Part shown: piece after piece, positions 8,601 to 16,782 of the stretch
How the letters are laid out: the number at the start of each line of letters is the position of its first letter
How positions within the stretch are numbered: position 1 is the stretch's first letter
Assembly: GCA_029261305.1 (NCBI GenBank)
Contig: JAJDBO010000028.1
Location: 1-27,077 of the forward strand
From: Nitrospirales bacterium
Lineage (GTDB): Bacteria > Nitrospirota > Nitrospiria > Nitrospirales > UBA8639
Direction: 5' to 3'
Length of the DNA: 27,077 bases
Notes under the pieces: generated by a model
The model's database searches: none
What the model was told of the DNA's origin: nothing
What the model saw: the letters and a program-made list of their open reading frames with translations, nothing else
Made by a program: the position numbers and the translations under genes

Positions 8601-8873
8601 GGCTGGTACTTGTGTCAAAAAACTGCGGTTTTGGAGTTCAAGCCTTTTTTTGAAACAAAGGTCCCTCGTCACTTTGAGGACGAGTTGACTCCATACCTGC
8701 AAACGAGACGGGTTTCACCTCAAGAAATAGTTTACGCTTCACTATTTGGGAATCATCAAGAATGATCCCAGAGTGATTCCGTTGGTGAAAAAGCCAGAGA
8801 AGCGCACGGCTTCCTCAAGAAGGATTCGAAGCCATACGCCAATGGAAGTCGCAACCTTAACAAAGGAGGGCGG

Positions 8874-10418
8874 ATGTCTCGATTCAAACCCATGCACCCT
8901 GGCCCATCATTGCATCAATTTAAACAGCTCGAACCAAGCCATCCCCGTTTTCAACTCCTAATCGAGCAAAACATTGACGGGATGGTCATCCTGGGATCAG
9001 ATAGATCGATTCGATTTGTGAACCCTGCAGCCGAAGCCCTATTTGGAAAGACTTGGGTTGATCTCGTGGGATCGAAATTTGGCTTTCCATTTTTGGTAGG
9101 CGACACCACAGAAATTGACATCCTCACCTCAACAGGGAAAATCAGACTAGTAGAAATGCGGGTCGTAGAAATTGACTGGGAAGAGGAGTCGGCCTTCCTT
9201 GCATCGTTGCGAGACATCACCTTTCGAAAGATTGCAGAGGAAGAGCGGAAACGAGTCGAGATTCAGATGCAACAAGTCCAAAAACTTGAAAGTCTTGGGG
9301 TACTCGCAGGAGGCGTCGCTCATGACTTTAATAATCTTCTGATGACCATCGTCGCTCATGCGGGGCTCGCGGCGAAAAAACTCCCGCTTGATTCACCAGG
9401 GCGAGAACACCTTCTCAAAATCGAACAAGCCTCCTTGCGCGGGGGCGAATTGGCTAATCAAATGTTGACCTATGCGGGACGAGGCAAACCACTCATTCAA
9501 GCCGTCCATGTCTCAAAGCTGGTAGAAGAAATGGGTCATTTGCTCGACGTCTCAATTTCTAAAAAAATTTCCTTGTTGTATGACCTATCCTCGAGTCTTC
9601 CCATGGTCAATGTTGATCCGGCCCAAATGCGTCAGGTAGTAATGAATCTCATCATCAACGCTTCAGAAGCCATCAATGACCAGATCGGCACCATCACGTT
9701 ACGAACAGGAAAAATGGAAGTCACGAAAGACTATTTGCGTGAATGCCATGTTCGAGGAGAATTTGAACGTGATACCTGCGTGTTTCTAGAAGTCGTGGAT
9801 ACGGGGATAGGCATCGACTCCGAAGACTTGGAAAAAATCTTCGATCCATTTTTCACCACGAAATTTGCTGGGCGAGGACTTGGACTGGCGGCCCTGCTTG
9901 GTATTGTTCGTGCACATGGCGGAGCCATTAATGTATCTAGTGAATTGGGTCAAGGAACCGCCTTTCGGATAATTTTACCGCGGTCCCCAGAAATTGAGCT
10001 TATGCAACAAGAGCCATCGGGCATCCAAAAAAACCCTTCTTGCAAAGGGGCCATTCTCGTAGTTGATGACGAAGACGACGTAAGACTTGCCGCTCAATTA
10101 ATCCTAGAAGACACGGGATACCACGTCTTCAGTGCGCGAGATGGCCAAGCCGGACTCGAACTGTTTCGTCAATATCATCATGACCTTCGAGCCGTCCTGC
10201 TGGATCTCACCATGCCACAAATGAATGGGGAAGAGTTATTTTACGAAATACAACGGATTCGAACTGATATACCAGTCATTCTCTCGAGTGGCTATTCAGA
10301 AGAAGAGGCGCTGAAGCACTTCATTGGAAAACCTTTCAATGCGTTCATTCAAAAACCCTATCAAATTGAGGGACTCGTCGAAAAAATTAAACAGGTCATT
10401 GAGAACACACACGTGTAA
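8874..10418 (+). CDS. soluble PAS hybrid histidine kinase with C-terminal receiver
   Basis: This 514-residue cytosolic protein has no membrane segment. In order it has a PAS domain at about 25-120 (IDGMVILGSDRSIRFVNPAA), a short helix, and a HisKA domain with phosphoacceptor His150 in GVAHDFNN. The ATPase domain follows, with N box 258-266, G1 at 308-314 (DTGIGI) and G2 at 333-338 (GRGLGL). A receiver occupies about 392-510, with acidic pocket Asp398/Asp399, phosphoacceptor Asp444 in LLDLTMP, Ser471 and Lys494. The AHDFNN form marks the NtrB-like HisKA subgroup that often works with sigma-54 activators, but no partner regulator is adjacent. The ATG at 8874 has an excellent AAAGGAGGG at 8862-8870. 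An overlapping frame that starts at 8746 is not a gene. Confidence 0.92.
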   Translation: MSRFKPMHPGPSLHQFKQLEPSHPRFQLLIEQNIDGMVILGSDRSIRFVNPAAEALFGKTWVDLVGSKFGFPFLVGDTTEIDILTSTGKIRLVEMRVVEIDWEEESAFLASLRDITFRKIAEEERKRVEIQMQQVQKLESLGVLAGGVAHDFNNLLMTIVAHAGLAAKKLPLDSPGREHLLKIEQASLRGGELANQMLTYAGRGKPLIQAVHVSKLVEEMGHLLDVSISKKISLLYDLSSSLPMVNVDPAQMRQVVMNLIINASEAINDQIGTITLRTGKMEVTKDYLRECHVRGEFERDTCVFLEVVDTGIGIDSEDLEKIFDPFFTTKFAGRGLGLAALLGIVRAHGGAINVSSELGQGTAFRIILPRSPEIELMQQEPSGIQKNPSCKGAILVVDDEDDVRLAAQLILEDTGYHVFSARDGQAGLELFRQYHHDLRAVLLDLTMPQMNGEELFYEIQRIRTDIPVILSSGYSEEEALKHFIGKPFNAFIQKPYQIEGLVEKIKQVIENTHV

Positions 10419-10460
10419 AAGTTCCTCTCGGGTCAATCACCCTCCACACTACCCTTTCCT

Positions 10461-10589
10461 CAGGATTTCACGGCGATAAAGACACATAGATATTTTTCAG
10501 AACGAGAAAAAGAAGATCTAGTGGATTTCCTACAGACCTTGAAAGGTGAAGGCTGGGAAGTCACACGACCAACGCCATTGCCCAATTAA
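10461..10589 (+). pseudogene. fragment resembling a cytochrome c peroxidase (MauG-type) C-terminus
   Basis: In the frame that continues past the hybrid-kinase stop, an uninterrupted segment ends at TAA 10587-10589. It reads KTHRYFSEREKEDLVDFL, then QTLKGEGWEV and TRPTPLPN. The pattern E-K-x-D-L-V-x-F-L-x-x-L-x-G-E is the usual last helix of di-haem cytochrome c peroxidases and related c-type cytochromes. There is no start codon, no CXXCH motif and no room for the rest of the protein, so if real it is a decayed remnant. The assignment is by recognition of a short motif only. Confidence 0.35.
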
Positions 10590-10682
10590 CGACAAAGTCG
10601 AATGGAAAGCCGAAGTGAATTGAGAGGAGCTGACGTGAAGATGATGGATTGGTGTAAATCATCTCATAGTCGTCACCCTTTT

Positions 10683-11552
10683 TTATTTCTTGGCAAGAAG
10701 AAACCCAGGATGAAGGTGACCTTGATACACCTCAGCCACTGGGCCTTTCATCGTCAGATTGTATTGAGAATCGACAGTAATAAGCAGATTTCCTCCTGAC
10801 GCTTTGACGGTCACTGGGCTCTTAATCAACCCTAAGCGCACACCAGCGCTTGCTGCGGCACAAGAAGAAGATCCTGAGGCTTGGGTTTCTCCGGCCCCAC
10901 GCTCCCAAATAAAAATATACAAAGAGTTTGGGCCGGTGGGGACGGCCAGTTGGACATTCGTGCGTTTGGGGAAAATCGAATGATGTTCTAATTCTGGACC
11001 CATATGGAGCAAATCCTCGCGCGTCCACTTCCCGCCTTTATCCTTAAACAATACACAATGCGGATTGCCGACACTTACTCCCGTAAACCGCAAAGATTGA
11101 CCCACGGCCTTGATTGGCTGGAGAATAAGCTCCGGAGCACGAATAGTACACGGCAAGGCCCTGGGCTGAAATGACGCTCGCCCCATATCGACAGTGGCCC
11201 CGATGACCTGCCCACCTTGATCCAGCTCTAAATCCACATGCACAAGCCCGCCTTTGGTCTCAACACTGAATGATCGCCGCTTGGTCTTCTTCGTCGCATA
11301 CAAATAACATCCAAAAATTCGCAACCCATTTCCAGACTTCTCAGCTTCACTGCCATCGGGATTGTAAATTCTGAGCCCGAAGTCTGCCTTCTTGGAGGGG
11401 GTTAACGCCAAGATCCCGTCGCTTCCCACGCCCCAATGACGATCACAAATGGCCCGAATGGACTTTGGTGTCAGTTTAAAATCTAATTCTTTCGGGTCAA
11501 GGGCAATATAGTCATTGCCTAATCCATGACCCTTAAAAAATGCATTCTTCAT
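10683..11552 (-). CDS. diaminopimelate epimerase-like protein with both catalytic Cys replaced by Ser
   Basis: The 289-residue protein is full length for the DapF family and keeps its landmarks: GLGNDY at 11-16, SDGI at 44-47, NPDGS at 64-68, GNPHC at 162-166, ERGAGET at 217-223 and a well-formed second half. True DapF interconverts LL- and meso-diaminopimelate with two cysteines, one in the A-E-M-C-G-N-G block and one in the T-x-A-C-G-T/S block. Here these read AEKSGNG (Ser73; codon 11334-11336) and TQASGSSSC (Ser226; codon 10875-10877). Both codons are unambiguous serine, TCT and TCA. A cysteine at 231 is five residues past the site. Two-base racemisation by thiols is therefore not expected. 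It may be a paralogue with another isomerase, dehydratase or binding role, or may use serines. I avoid the symbol dapF. Its start ATG at 11552 has only a weak upstream site. Confidence 0.8.
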   Translation of the reverse strand: MKNAFFKGHGLGNDYIALDPKELDFKLTPKSIRAICDRHWGVGSDGILALTPSKKADFGLRIYNPDGSEAEKSGNGLRIFGCYLYATKKTKRRSFSVETKGGLVHVDLELDQGGQVIGATVDMGRASFQPRALPCTIRAPELILQPIKAVGQSLRFTGVSVGNPHCVLFKDKGGKWTREDLLHMGPELEHHSIFPKRTNVQLAVPTGPNSLYIFIWERGAGETQASGSSSCAAASAGVRLGLIKSPVTVKASGGNLLITVDSQYNLTMKGPVAEVYQGHLHPGFLLAKK

Positions 11553-11786
11553 GACCGCCCCTGTAAAAATGATTGATCGAAAGGATTTAAATTCACATAC
11601 ACGAAACTACGTTTTTTCAGCCATACTAGACAGAAGTCCCTATGAATCACCACGAAGACCTCCATAGAGACTGGCTAAAGATAAATAATATCGACAGGAA
11701 ATTACAACGAAAGAAAAAAGACGGGAGAAAATTATTGATGTCTGGGGGGGAAATGGAGGCCTAACCCTTGTCAGACCTCTCTCAGA

Positions 11787-12743
11787 TTATTGGGCGATGG
11801 CTTGCGCACGAGTTTGCCCATAGGCGTCACGGACTGCAGCATATAAGTCGAGGGTGCTATCCTCGATTCCTTCAAAGGAATCCACATTCTGGGCACGAGT
11901 GTTCACCGTTTCACCGACTCGTTTGGAAGCCTGCGCAACAAATGGCAGGACATAATTTAAGGGATCCAAGGCTAAGTCGGCCAAAGTCCCTACACCATCC
12001 CGAATTGTTGTTGGTGGGAGAAGTGGCAACACCAAGTATGGCCCCGTTCCTACACCCAGTTTCGCCAGCGTTTGGCCGGCATCCTCTTCAACGGGCGCTG
12101 TGAGACCAAACTGCGTTTCAGCAACATCAAAAAACCCTGCCAGCCCAATCGTGCTGTTAATCAAAAATCTGCTAACCACCACACCAGCCTCCGATACCTT
12201 CCCCTGAAGTAGATTGTTGGCCAAACGGGGCACAATACGAATATTGGAAAACGCCTTTCCCAAGGCTTCTTCTGCTACATCGGGCATAATGGCATGATAG
12301 CCTTTGGCTACTGGCCGGATAACTCGCCGATCTAAACCCAGATTAAAATCAAACACGGTAGAATTGAAATTTTCCCATGGGTCCTGCACAACCTTTGATG
12401 GATTTTCATCAAACGGGTCTAGATACGTATCCTCCACCGTATATTCATCCAGCATTGAAATATCATCATTCTTGTGACCAATCGGCTTAGAATGACTTCG
12501 GTCTACGGATCGAGCAACAATTTTGTGCGAGATTTTTAGAGGAAATGGCCGACCTTGAGCTTCTAGAATCCTCTTTTCAACTTGGCCAATCTGTTGATCG
12601 AGCTGACCTTGTTGTTGGAGGAGAGCCACCATAATAGAACCTTTGTCATTGGATTCCGCCAAAACTGGGGTAGCGCTTAGTGTCAACCCGAAGATGAGTA
12701 CGGAAAAGGAAACAAAGGTTCGAATTCTTGATCTTGGTGACAT
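11787..12743 (-). CDS. mlaA: MlaA (VacJ) family outer-membrane lipid-asymmetry protein without lipobox
   Basis: MlaA removes misplaced phospholipids from the outer leaflet of the outer membrane and hands them to the periplasmic MlaC. From the ATG at 12743 the protein is 318 residues. A type I signal peptide (MSPRSRIRTF then a hydrophobic core) ends in PVLA at 26-29. There is no cysteine anywhere, so it is not a lipoprotein as in E. coli. Residues 30-120 are a family-atypical region with a Gln-rich helix. The MlaA core starts with DPWENFN at about 121 and continues through RPVAKGY, NNLLQGK, FLINSTIGLAGFFD, TLAKLGVGTGPYLVLPLLPP and TIRDGVG. I chose 12743 over the longer frame to 12839 because AAGGAG lies six bases before it and a sigma-54 promoter match lies between the two starts. 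No other mla genes are in the window. Confidence 0.88.
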   Translation of the reverse strand: MSPRSRIRTFVSFSVLIFGLTLSATPVLAESNDKGSIMVALLQQQGQLDQQIGQVEKRILEAQGRPFPLKISHKIVARSVDRSHSKPIGHKNDDISMLDEYTVEDTYLDPFDENPSKVVQDPWENFNSTVFDFNLGLDRRVIRPVAKGYHAIMPDVAEEALGKAFSNIRIVPRLANNLLQGKVSEAGVVVSRFLINSTIGLAGFFDVAETQFGLTAPVEEDAGQTLAKLGVGTGPYLVLPLLPPTTIRDGVGTLADLALDPLNYVLPFVAQASKRVGETVNTRAQNVDSFEGIEDSTLDLYAAVRDAYGQTRAQAIAQ

Positions 12744-13080
12744 CAGATTCTCCTTAAGACCACATTTGAAAAAACATTGACCATTTCGTCTTCTTTCAGT
12801 TTTTATTGCAGAGTTGGTGCCAAAGAGACCGAATGGCATAAAAATACATTTTTTATCATATTTTCAATTGGTTACGAGTGATGGTCTTCACAGATCCATG
12901 TTTCTCCCAAACTCCTAACCCTCGTTATTTCATGGTTAAACGGTATATCGTGGCAAAGCTTTGTTACACTTCAGTCTGAAAAATGAGCCTGTCTCTGCAA
13001 GAAATGGCTCTTTTCTGGTTCTTTCCCCACCTGCACAGATTGTGCTACATCCTTGGCACAGATTTTTCTTATGAATTTGA
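12744..13080. other. 337-bp divergent intergenic region between mlaA and polA
   Basis: The mlaA-proximal side holds the sigma-54 site on the minus strand. On the polA side, GAGCC at 12985-12989 pairs with GGCTC at 13006-13010. Flanking GAAAA and TTTTC extend the pairing past one unpaired base, and the hairpin is followed by TTTTCT. A small GCACA-gat-TGTGC hairpin lies at 13033-13045. I found no convincing -35/-10 pair for polA and no RNA gene. Confidence 0.5.
12807..12822 (-). promoter_or_regulatory. sigma-54 (-24/-12) promoter before mlaA
   Basis: On the minus strand the 16 bases read TGGCACCAACTCTGCA against the consensus TGGCACGN4TTGCA. All invariant positions match: the GG and GC doublets are at exact spacing, with one substitution in the -12 block and one in the weak G position. 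The predicted transcription start is near 12796, giving a 53-base leader to the ATG at 12743 with its AAGGAG site. Confidence 0.6.
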
Positions 13081-15960
13081 ATGGCTGAGCCCTACAATCG
13101 GTTTCGCCCAGACTACAACATTATGATGATGACTCCGGAAAACCAAGACAACACGCAAAAACATCTGTGCTTAGTTGATGGCTCGAGCTTCCTTTTTCGT
13201 GCCTTCCACGCCCTACCGATATTGACGCGACCTGATGGCACTCCCGTCAATGCCGTCATGGGATTCTCCAACATGTTGCTCAAGCTGCTAGACGACCTCC
13301 ATGCCACACATTTGGCCGTCATTTTTGATTCAGCACGCAAAACCTTTCGAAATGAAATTTCTGCCGATTACAAGGCCAACCGTCCGGAGCCACCGGACGA
13401 ACTGATTCCCCAGTTTTCCTTAGTGCGAGATGCCACACGTGCCTTCAATGTGGAATGTATTGAGGCGCCAGGCTTTGAGGCAGATGACCTGATTGCGACC
13501 TATGCCAAGCAAGCAGAAGCTGAGGGCGTCGAAGTGATTATTGTGTCCTCCGATAAAGACCTGATGCAGTTAGTCACCGATCGCGTGAGCATGTTCGACG
13601 CCATTAAAAATAAGAAGATTGGGCCAAAGGAGGTACAGGAAAAGTTCGGTGTTGGTCCGGATAAAGTCGTGGATGTCCAGGCCTTGGCAGGGGATTCCAC
13701 GGACAATGTACCCGGCGTTCCAGGCATTGGCATAAAAATCGCGGCACAACTCATCCAAGAGTATGGAGATCTGGATTCAGTGTTGGCGCGAGCCCAGGAA
13801 ATCAAACAACCAAAACGACGCCAAAGCCTCATCGATTTTGCCGATCAAGCAAGAATGTCTCGAGAACTTGTACGCCTCCGGGATGACGTACCCACAGATT
13901 TGACAGTGGAGGAGTTGCAACGCCAAAATCCTGACCCGCAACAACTTCTTAATTTCCTCAACGAACAAGGGTTTAAATCTCTCATTGCCAAAATTCAAAG
14001 TCGTCTAAAGGCTTCCGGGGAAGAGATCCCAGAAATTGTAGGGGCCCCGCTACCCAAACCAACGGCTCCAGTCACCACGCGGTATGAATTGGTACAATCC
14101 ACGGCGGTATTGCAAGATTGGGTCACCCAAGCACGCTATGCTGGATCCTTCGCGGTTGATACTGAAACTACATCGTTGGATGAAAGCCGCGCGGAGTTAG
14201 TTGGCATTTCCCTCTGTGTGAAGCCCGGCCATGCCTGCTACATTCCCCTTGCTCACCGACACCCTGAACCACCATCGGAATTGGACTTTTCTGATGCTCC
14301 GGCACAAAATGACACCTCCGAACAGAATGAACCTATAGTACAAATTCCAATCGAAGAAGCACTCGACATTCTACGTCCGCTCTTGGCAGACCTGTCAGTA
14401 CTCAAAATCGGTCATAATTTGAAATACGACATCGTCGTACTTCAGCGTTATGGAGTCACCATCTCACCGGTGGACGACACTATGCTCATGTCCTACGTCT
14501 TAGACGGTGGCAGTCATGGCCACGGTATGGACGAATTGGCCGGATTGCATTTTGGACATACCACGATCAAGTTCAAAGAAGTCGCAGGCGCAGGAAAATC
14601 ACAAATCACCTTCGATCTCGTTCCACTCGAGAAAGCCTTGACCTATGCCGCCGAAGATGCAGACGTCACCCTCCAATTTCACCAATTACTTAAACCTCGC
14701 TTACTGGCCGAACACATGGTGACACCCTACGAGACATTAGAGCGACCGCTCATCCCAGTGCTTGTCGAAATGGAAACCGAAGGGATCAAAGTTGATCGCG
14801 AAAAACTCGAATCCCTCAGCCAGGACTTCGAAGCACGCCAGGCTGTATTAGAAAAGAACATTCACGAACTAGCCGGGCATGAATTTAACGTGGGATCGCC
14901 CAAACAGCTGGGGACCGTAATGTTTGAGGAAATGCAACTGGGCAGTGGACAAAAAGGGAAATCCGGGGCCTTCACCACCGGGGCCGATGTGTTGGAAGCC
15001 TTAGCAGCAGAAGGGCACGAGCTACCGGCAAAAGTGTTGGCGTGGCGACAACTCGACAAATTGAAAAGTACCTATAGCGATGCCTTAGTCGAACAGATCA
15101 ATCCACGGACTGGTCGCGTCCACACCTCCTATGCCATGGCCGGGGCTTCCACAGGCCGTCTATCCTCGACCAATCCCAATCTCCAAAATATTCCCATCCG
15201 TACCGAAGATGGTCGGAAGATTCGCCATGCCTTTGTGGCCAATCCAGGATGGACATTGCTATCGCTTGATTATTCTCAAATTGAACTCAGACTGCTCGCA
15301 CACATTGCGAATATCGAGGTATTGAAGCAGGCCTTCCACGAAGGACAAGACATTCATGCCCTCACCGCCAGCCAAATTTTTGGAGTTGAAGCCAAGGATT
15401 TAGATCCAGCCATGCGCCGAAAAGCCAAGGCCATCAATTTTGGAATCATTTACGGCATCAGCGCCTTCGGACTTAGCCGTCAGCTTGGCATTTCCAATGA
15501 AGAGGCCGCCGCCTATATGAAAGCCTATTTCGAACGATACCCAGGTATTCACGAATACATGGACCGCACCAAACAATATTGCCGCGAACATGGATACATC
15601 GAAACACTATTCGGTCGTCGCGTCCATGTCCCAGGCATTCACGAGCGTAATGCCGCCCGCCGAAATTTTTCCGAACGCGCAGCTATTAACGCCCCCATCC
15701 AAGGCACCGCCGCCGACATTTTAAAACGCGCAATGATTCGTGTACCATCAGCCTTGGAACAACACAACCTCACCACCAAAGCTAAAATGCTCCTGACCGT
15801 CCACGACGAATTACTCTTTGAAGTTGAAGAAGATGCCGTCGATCAAACAGGCGAGGTGGTGAAGAAAGTGATGGAATCAGCGTCGTTGCCGGTGGTCAAC
15901 ATTTCTGTACCCCTTACGGTGGAAGTCGGGCACGGCAACTCATGGGGTGAGGCGCATTAA
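13081..15960 (+). CDS. polA: DNA polymerase I
   Basis: The enzyme fills gaps and removes RNA primers in replication and repair. It has all three activities. The 5' nuclease domain (about 28-310) has LVDGSS, ADYKANRP, EADDLIAT, SSDKD and the GVPGIG helix-hairpin-helix. The 3'-5' proofreading domain (about 335-540) keeps Asp360 and Glu362 in VDTETTSL, GHNLKYD and the AAEDAD block, so proofreading looks intact. The polymerase domain has motif A with Asp730 in LDYSQIELR, motif B RRKAKAINFGIIYG, and motif C with Asp909 in VHDELLFE. At 959 residues it is slightly longer than E. coli PolA. The start is uncertain: three Met codons at 13123-13131 would place LVDGSS at the usual distance from the N-terminus, and no candidate has a ribosome site. 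The xth gene follows after 12 bp. Confidence 0.96.
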   Translation: MAEPYNRFRPDYNIMMMTPENQDNTQKHLCLVDGSSFLFRAFHALPILTRPDGTPVNAVMGFSNMLLKLLDDLHATHLAVIFDSARKTFRNEISADYKANRPEPPDELIPQFSLVRDATRAFNVECIEAPGFEADDLIATYAKQAEAEGVEVIIVSSDKDLMQLVTDRVSMFDAIKNKKIGPKEVQEKFGVGPDKVVDVQALAGDSTDNVPGVPGIGIKIAAQLIQEYGDLDSVLARAQEIKQPKRRQSLIDFADQARMSRELVRLRDDVPTDLTVEELQRQNPDPQQLLNFLNEQGFKSLIAKIQSRLKASGEEIPEIVGAPLPKPTAPVTTRYELVQSTAVLQDWVTQARYAGSFAVDTETTSLDESRAELVGISLCVKPGHACYIPLAHRHPEPPSELDFSDAPAQNDTSEQNEPIVQIPIEEALDILRPLLADLSVLKIGHNLKYDIVVLQRYGVTISPVDDTMLMSYVLDGGSHGHGMDELAGLHFGHTTIKFKEVAGAGKSQITFDLVPLEKALTYAAEDADVTLQFHQLLKPRLLAEHMVTPYETLERPLIPVLVEMETEGIKVDREKLESLSQDFEARQAVLEKNIHELAGHEFNVGSPKQLGTVMFEEMQLGSGQKGKSGAFTTGADVLEALAAEGHELPAKVLAWRQLDKLKSTYSDALVEQINPRTGRVHTSYAMAGASTGRLSSTNPNLQNIPIRTEDGRKIRHAFVANPGWTLLSLDYSQIELRLLAHIANIEVLKQAFHEGQDIHALTASQIFGVEAKDLDPAMRRKAKAINFGIIYGISAFGLSRQLGISNEEAAAYMKAYFERYPGIHEYMDRTKQYCREHGYIETLFGRRVHVPGIHERNAARRNFSERAAINAPIQGTAADILKRAMIRVPSALEQHNLTTKAKMLLTVHDELLFEVEEDAVDQTGEVVKKVMESASLPVVNISVPLTVEVGHGNSWGEAH

Positions 15961-15972
15961 CCTTCCAAAAAA

Positions 15973-16752
15973 ATGACTATGAAAATCGCCACATGGAATG
16001 TGAACTCCATTAAATCGAGGCTGCCGCATGTGAGGGATTACCTGAAAGAGGTAAGCCCTGATGTATTGTTGCTCCAAGAATTGAAATGTCTGGAAGAAAA
16101 TTTTCCTGGAAGCGAGATTGAAGACCTGGGGTATAATTTTTCCGTCGTGGGACAAAAAACCTATAACGGCATAGCCATCATTGCGAAACAGCCTATCGAG
16201 ATCGAACAACGAGTTTTGCCAGGCGATTCAACTGACGAGCAAGCTCGGTATATCGAAGCCATCGTTGGAAAAGTTCGCATCGCCTCAATCTATCTTCCCA
16301 ATGGGAACCCCATTGACACTGAAAAGTTTCCGTACAAATTGGCTTGGTTGGATCGGCTGATTGACCATGTCCGTACTCTCCTCACCTACGAGGAAACGTT
16401 GGTTTTGGGTGGAGATTATAATGTCTGTCCTACGGATGACGATGTATACGACCCTGACGGGTTTGCCGGCGATGCCCTCTGTCATCCGGAAACCCGGTCC
16501 CGATTTCGAACCTTATGCTACCTGGGCCTCACGGAGGCACTTCGGGCACAGCATCCAGAATTTGGCCTCTACACGTTTTGGGATTACCAGGCAGGATGTT
16601 GGAATAAGGACCAAGGGTTACGCATCGACCACCTACTCCTTTCCCCCCAAGCTGCAGATCGTCTGGAGGCGACAGGTGTGGATAAAGGTCCACGCGGAAA
16701 AGAAAAACCTTCTGACCATACGCCTGTATGGTGTGATCTCAAAGACGACTAA
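15973..16752 (+). CDS. xth: exodeoxyribonuclease III (AP endonuclease, EEP family)
   Basis: The 259-residue enzyme cuts DNA at abasic sites and trims 3' ends in base-excision repair. The EEP-fold residues are all visible: Asn9/Asn11 in WNVNS, metal ligand Glu36 in LLQELK, Tyr107 in SIYLPNG, Asp148 and Asn150 in GGDYNV, Asp219 in RIDHLL, and the Asp248-His249 pair in PSDHTPV. Length fits the family. It starts 12 bp after polA, so polymerase and repair nuclease are probably cotranscribed, a sensible pairing because PolA fills the gap this enzyme opens. ATG codons at 15973 and 15979 are both possible. Upstream there is an A run rather than a purine-rich ribosome site. Confidence 0.95.
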   Translation: MTMKIATWNVNSIKSRLPHVRDYLKEVSPDVLLLQELKCLEENFPGSEIEDLGYNFSVVGQKTYNGIAIIAKQPIEIEQRVLPGDSTDEQARYIEAIVGKVRIASIYLPNGNPIDTEKFPYKLAWLDRLIDHVRTLLTYEETLVLGGDYNVCPTDDDVYDPDGFAGDALCHPETRSRFRTLCYLGLTEALRAQHPEFGLYTFWDYQAGCWNKDQGLRIDHLLLSPQAADRLEATGVDKGPRGKEKPSDHTPVWCDLKDD

Positions 16753-16782
16753 GTCTTTGCAGTAAACTTCTTTAGATAAAAA

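Larger units (their letters stand above)
8179..8873. other. 695-bp AT-rich intergenic gap
   Basis: No convincing gene fills this gap. The stretch from about 8281 to 8420 is markedly AT-rich compared with the flanking genes. It contains a promoter-like pair (listed separately) and one unlisted 55-codon reading frame. Towards the 3' end there is a 6-bp hairpin (CTCGTC/GACGAG, 8666-8685) with no T tract. The last bases carry the strong ribosome site of the hybrid kinase. Two kinases lie on either side on the same strand, so the downstream one probably has its own promoter here. Confidence 0.6.

Noticed and set aside
8666..8685. Hairpin CTCGTC/GACGAG as a terminator or small RNA.
   Set aside because: Six pairs, eight-base loop, no T tract, and no further structure around it.
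8746..8961. 71-codon frame starting at TTG and overlapping the hybrid kinase start.
   Set aside because: No ribosome site, no recognisable protein, and it overlaps a gene with a very strong ribosome site.
13049..13075. TTGGCACAGATTTTTC before polA as a sigma-54 site.
   Set aside because: The -24 half matches but no GC doublet exists at the required -12 position.
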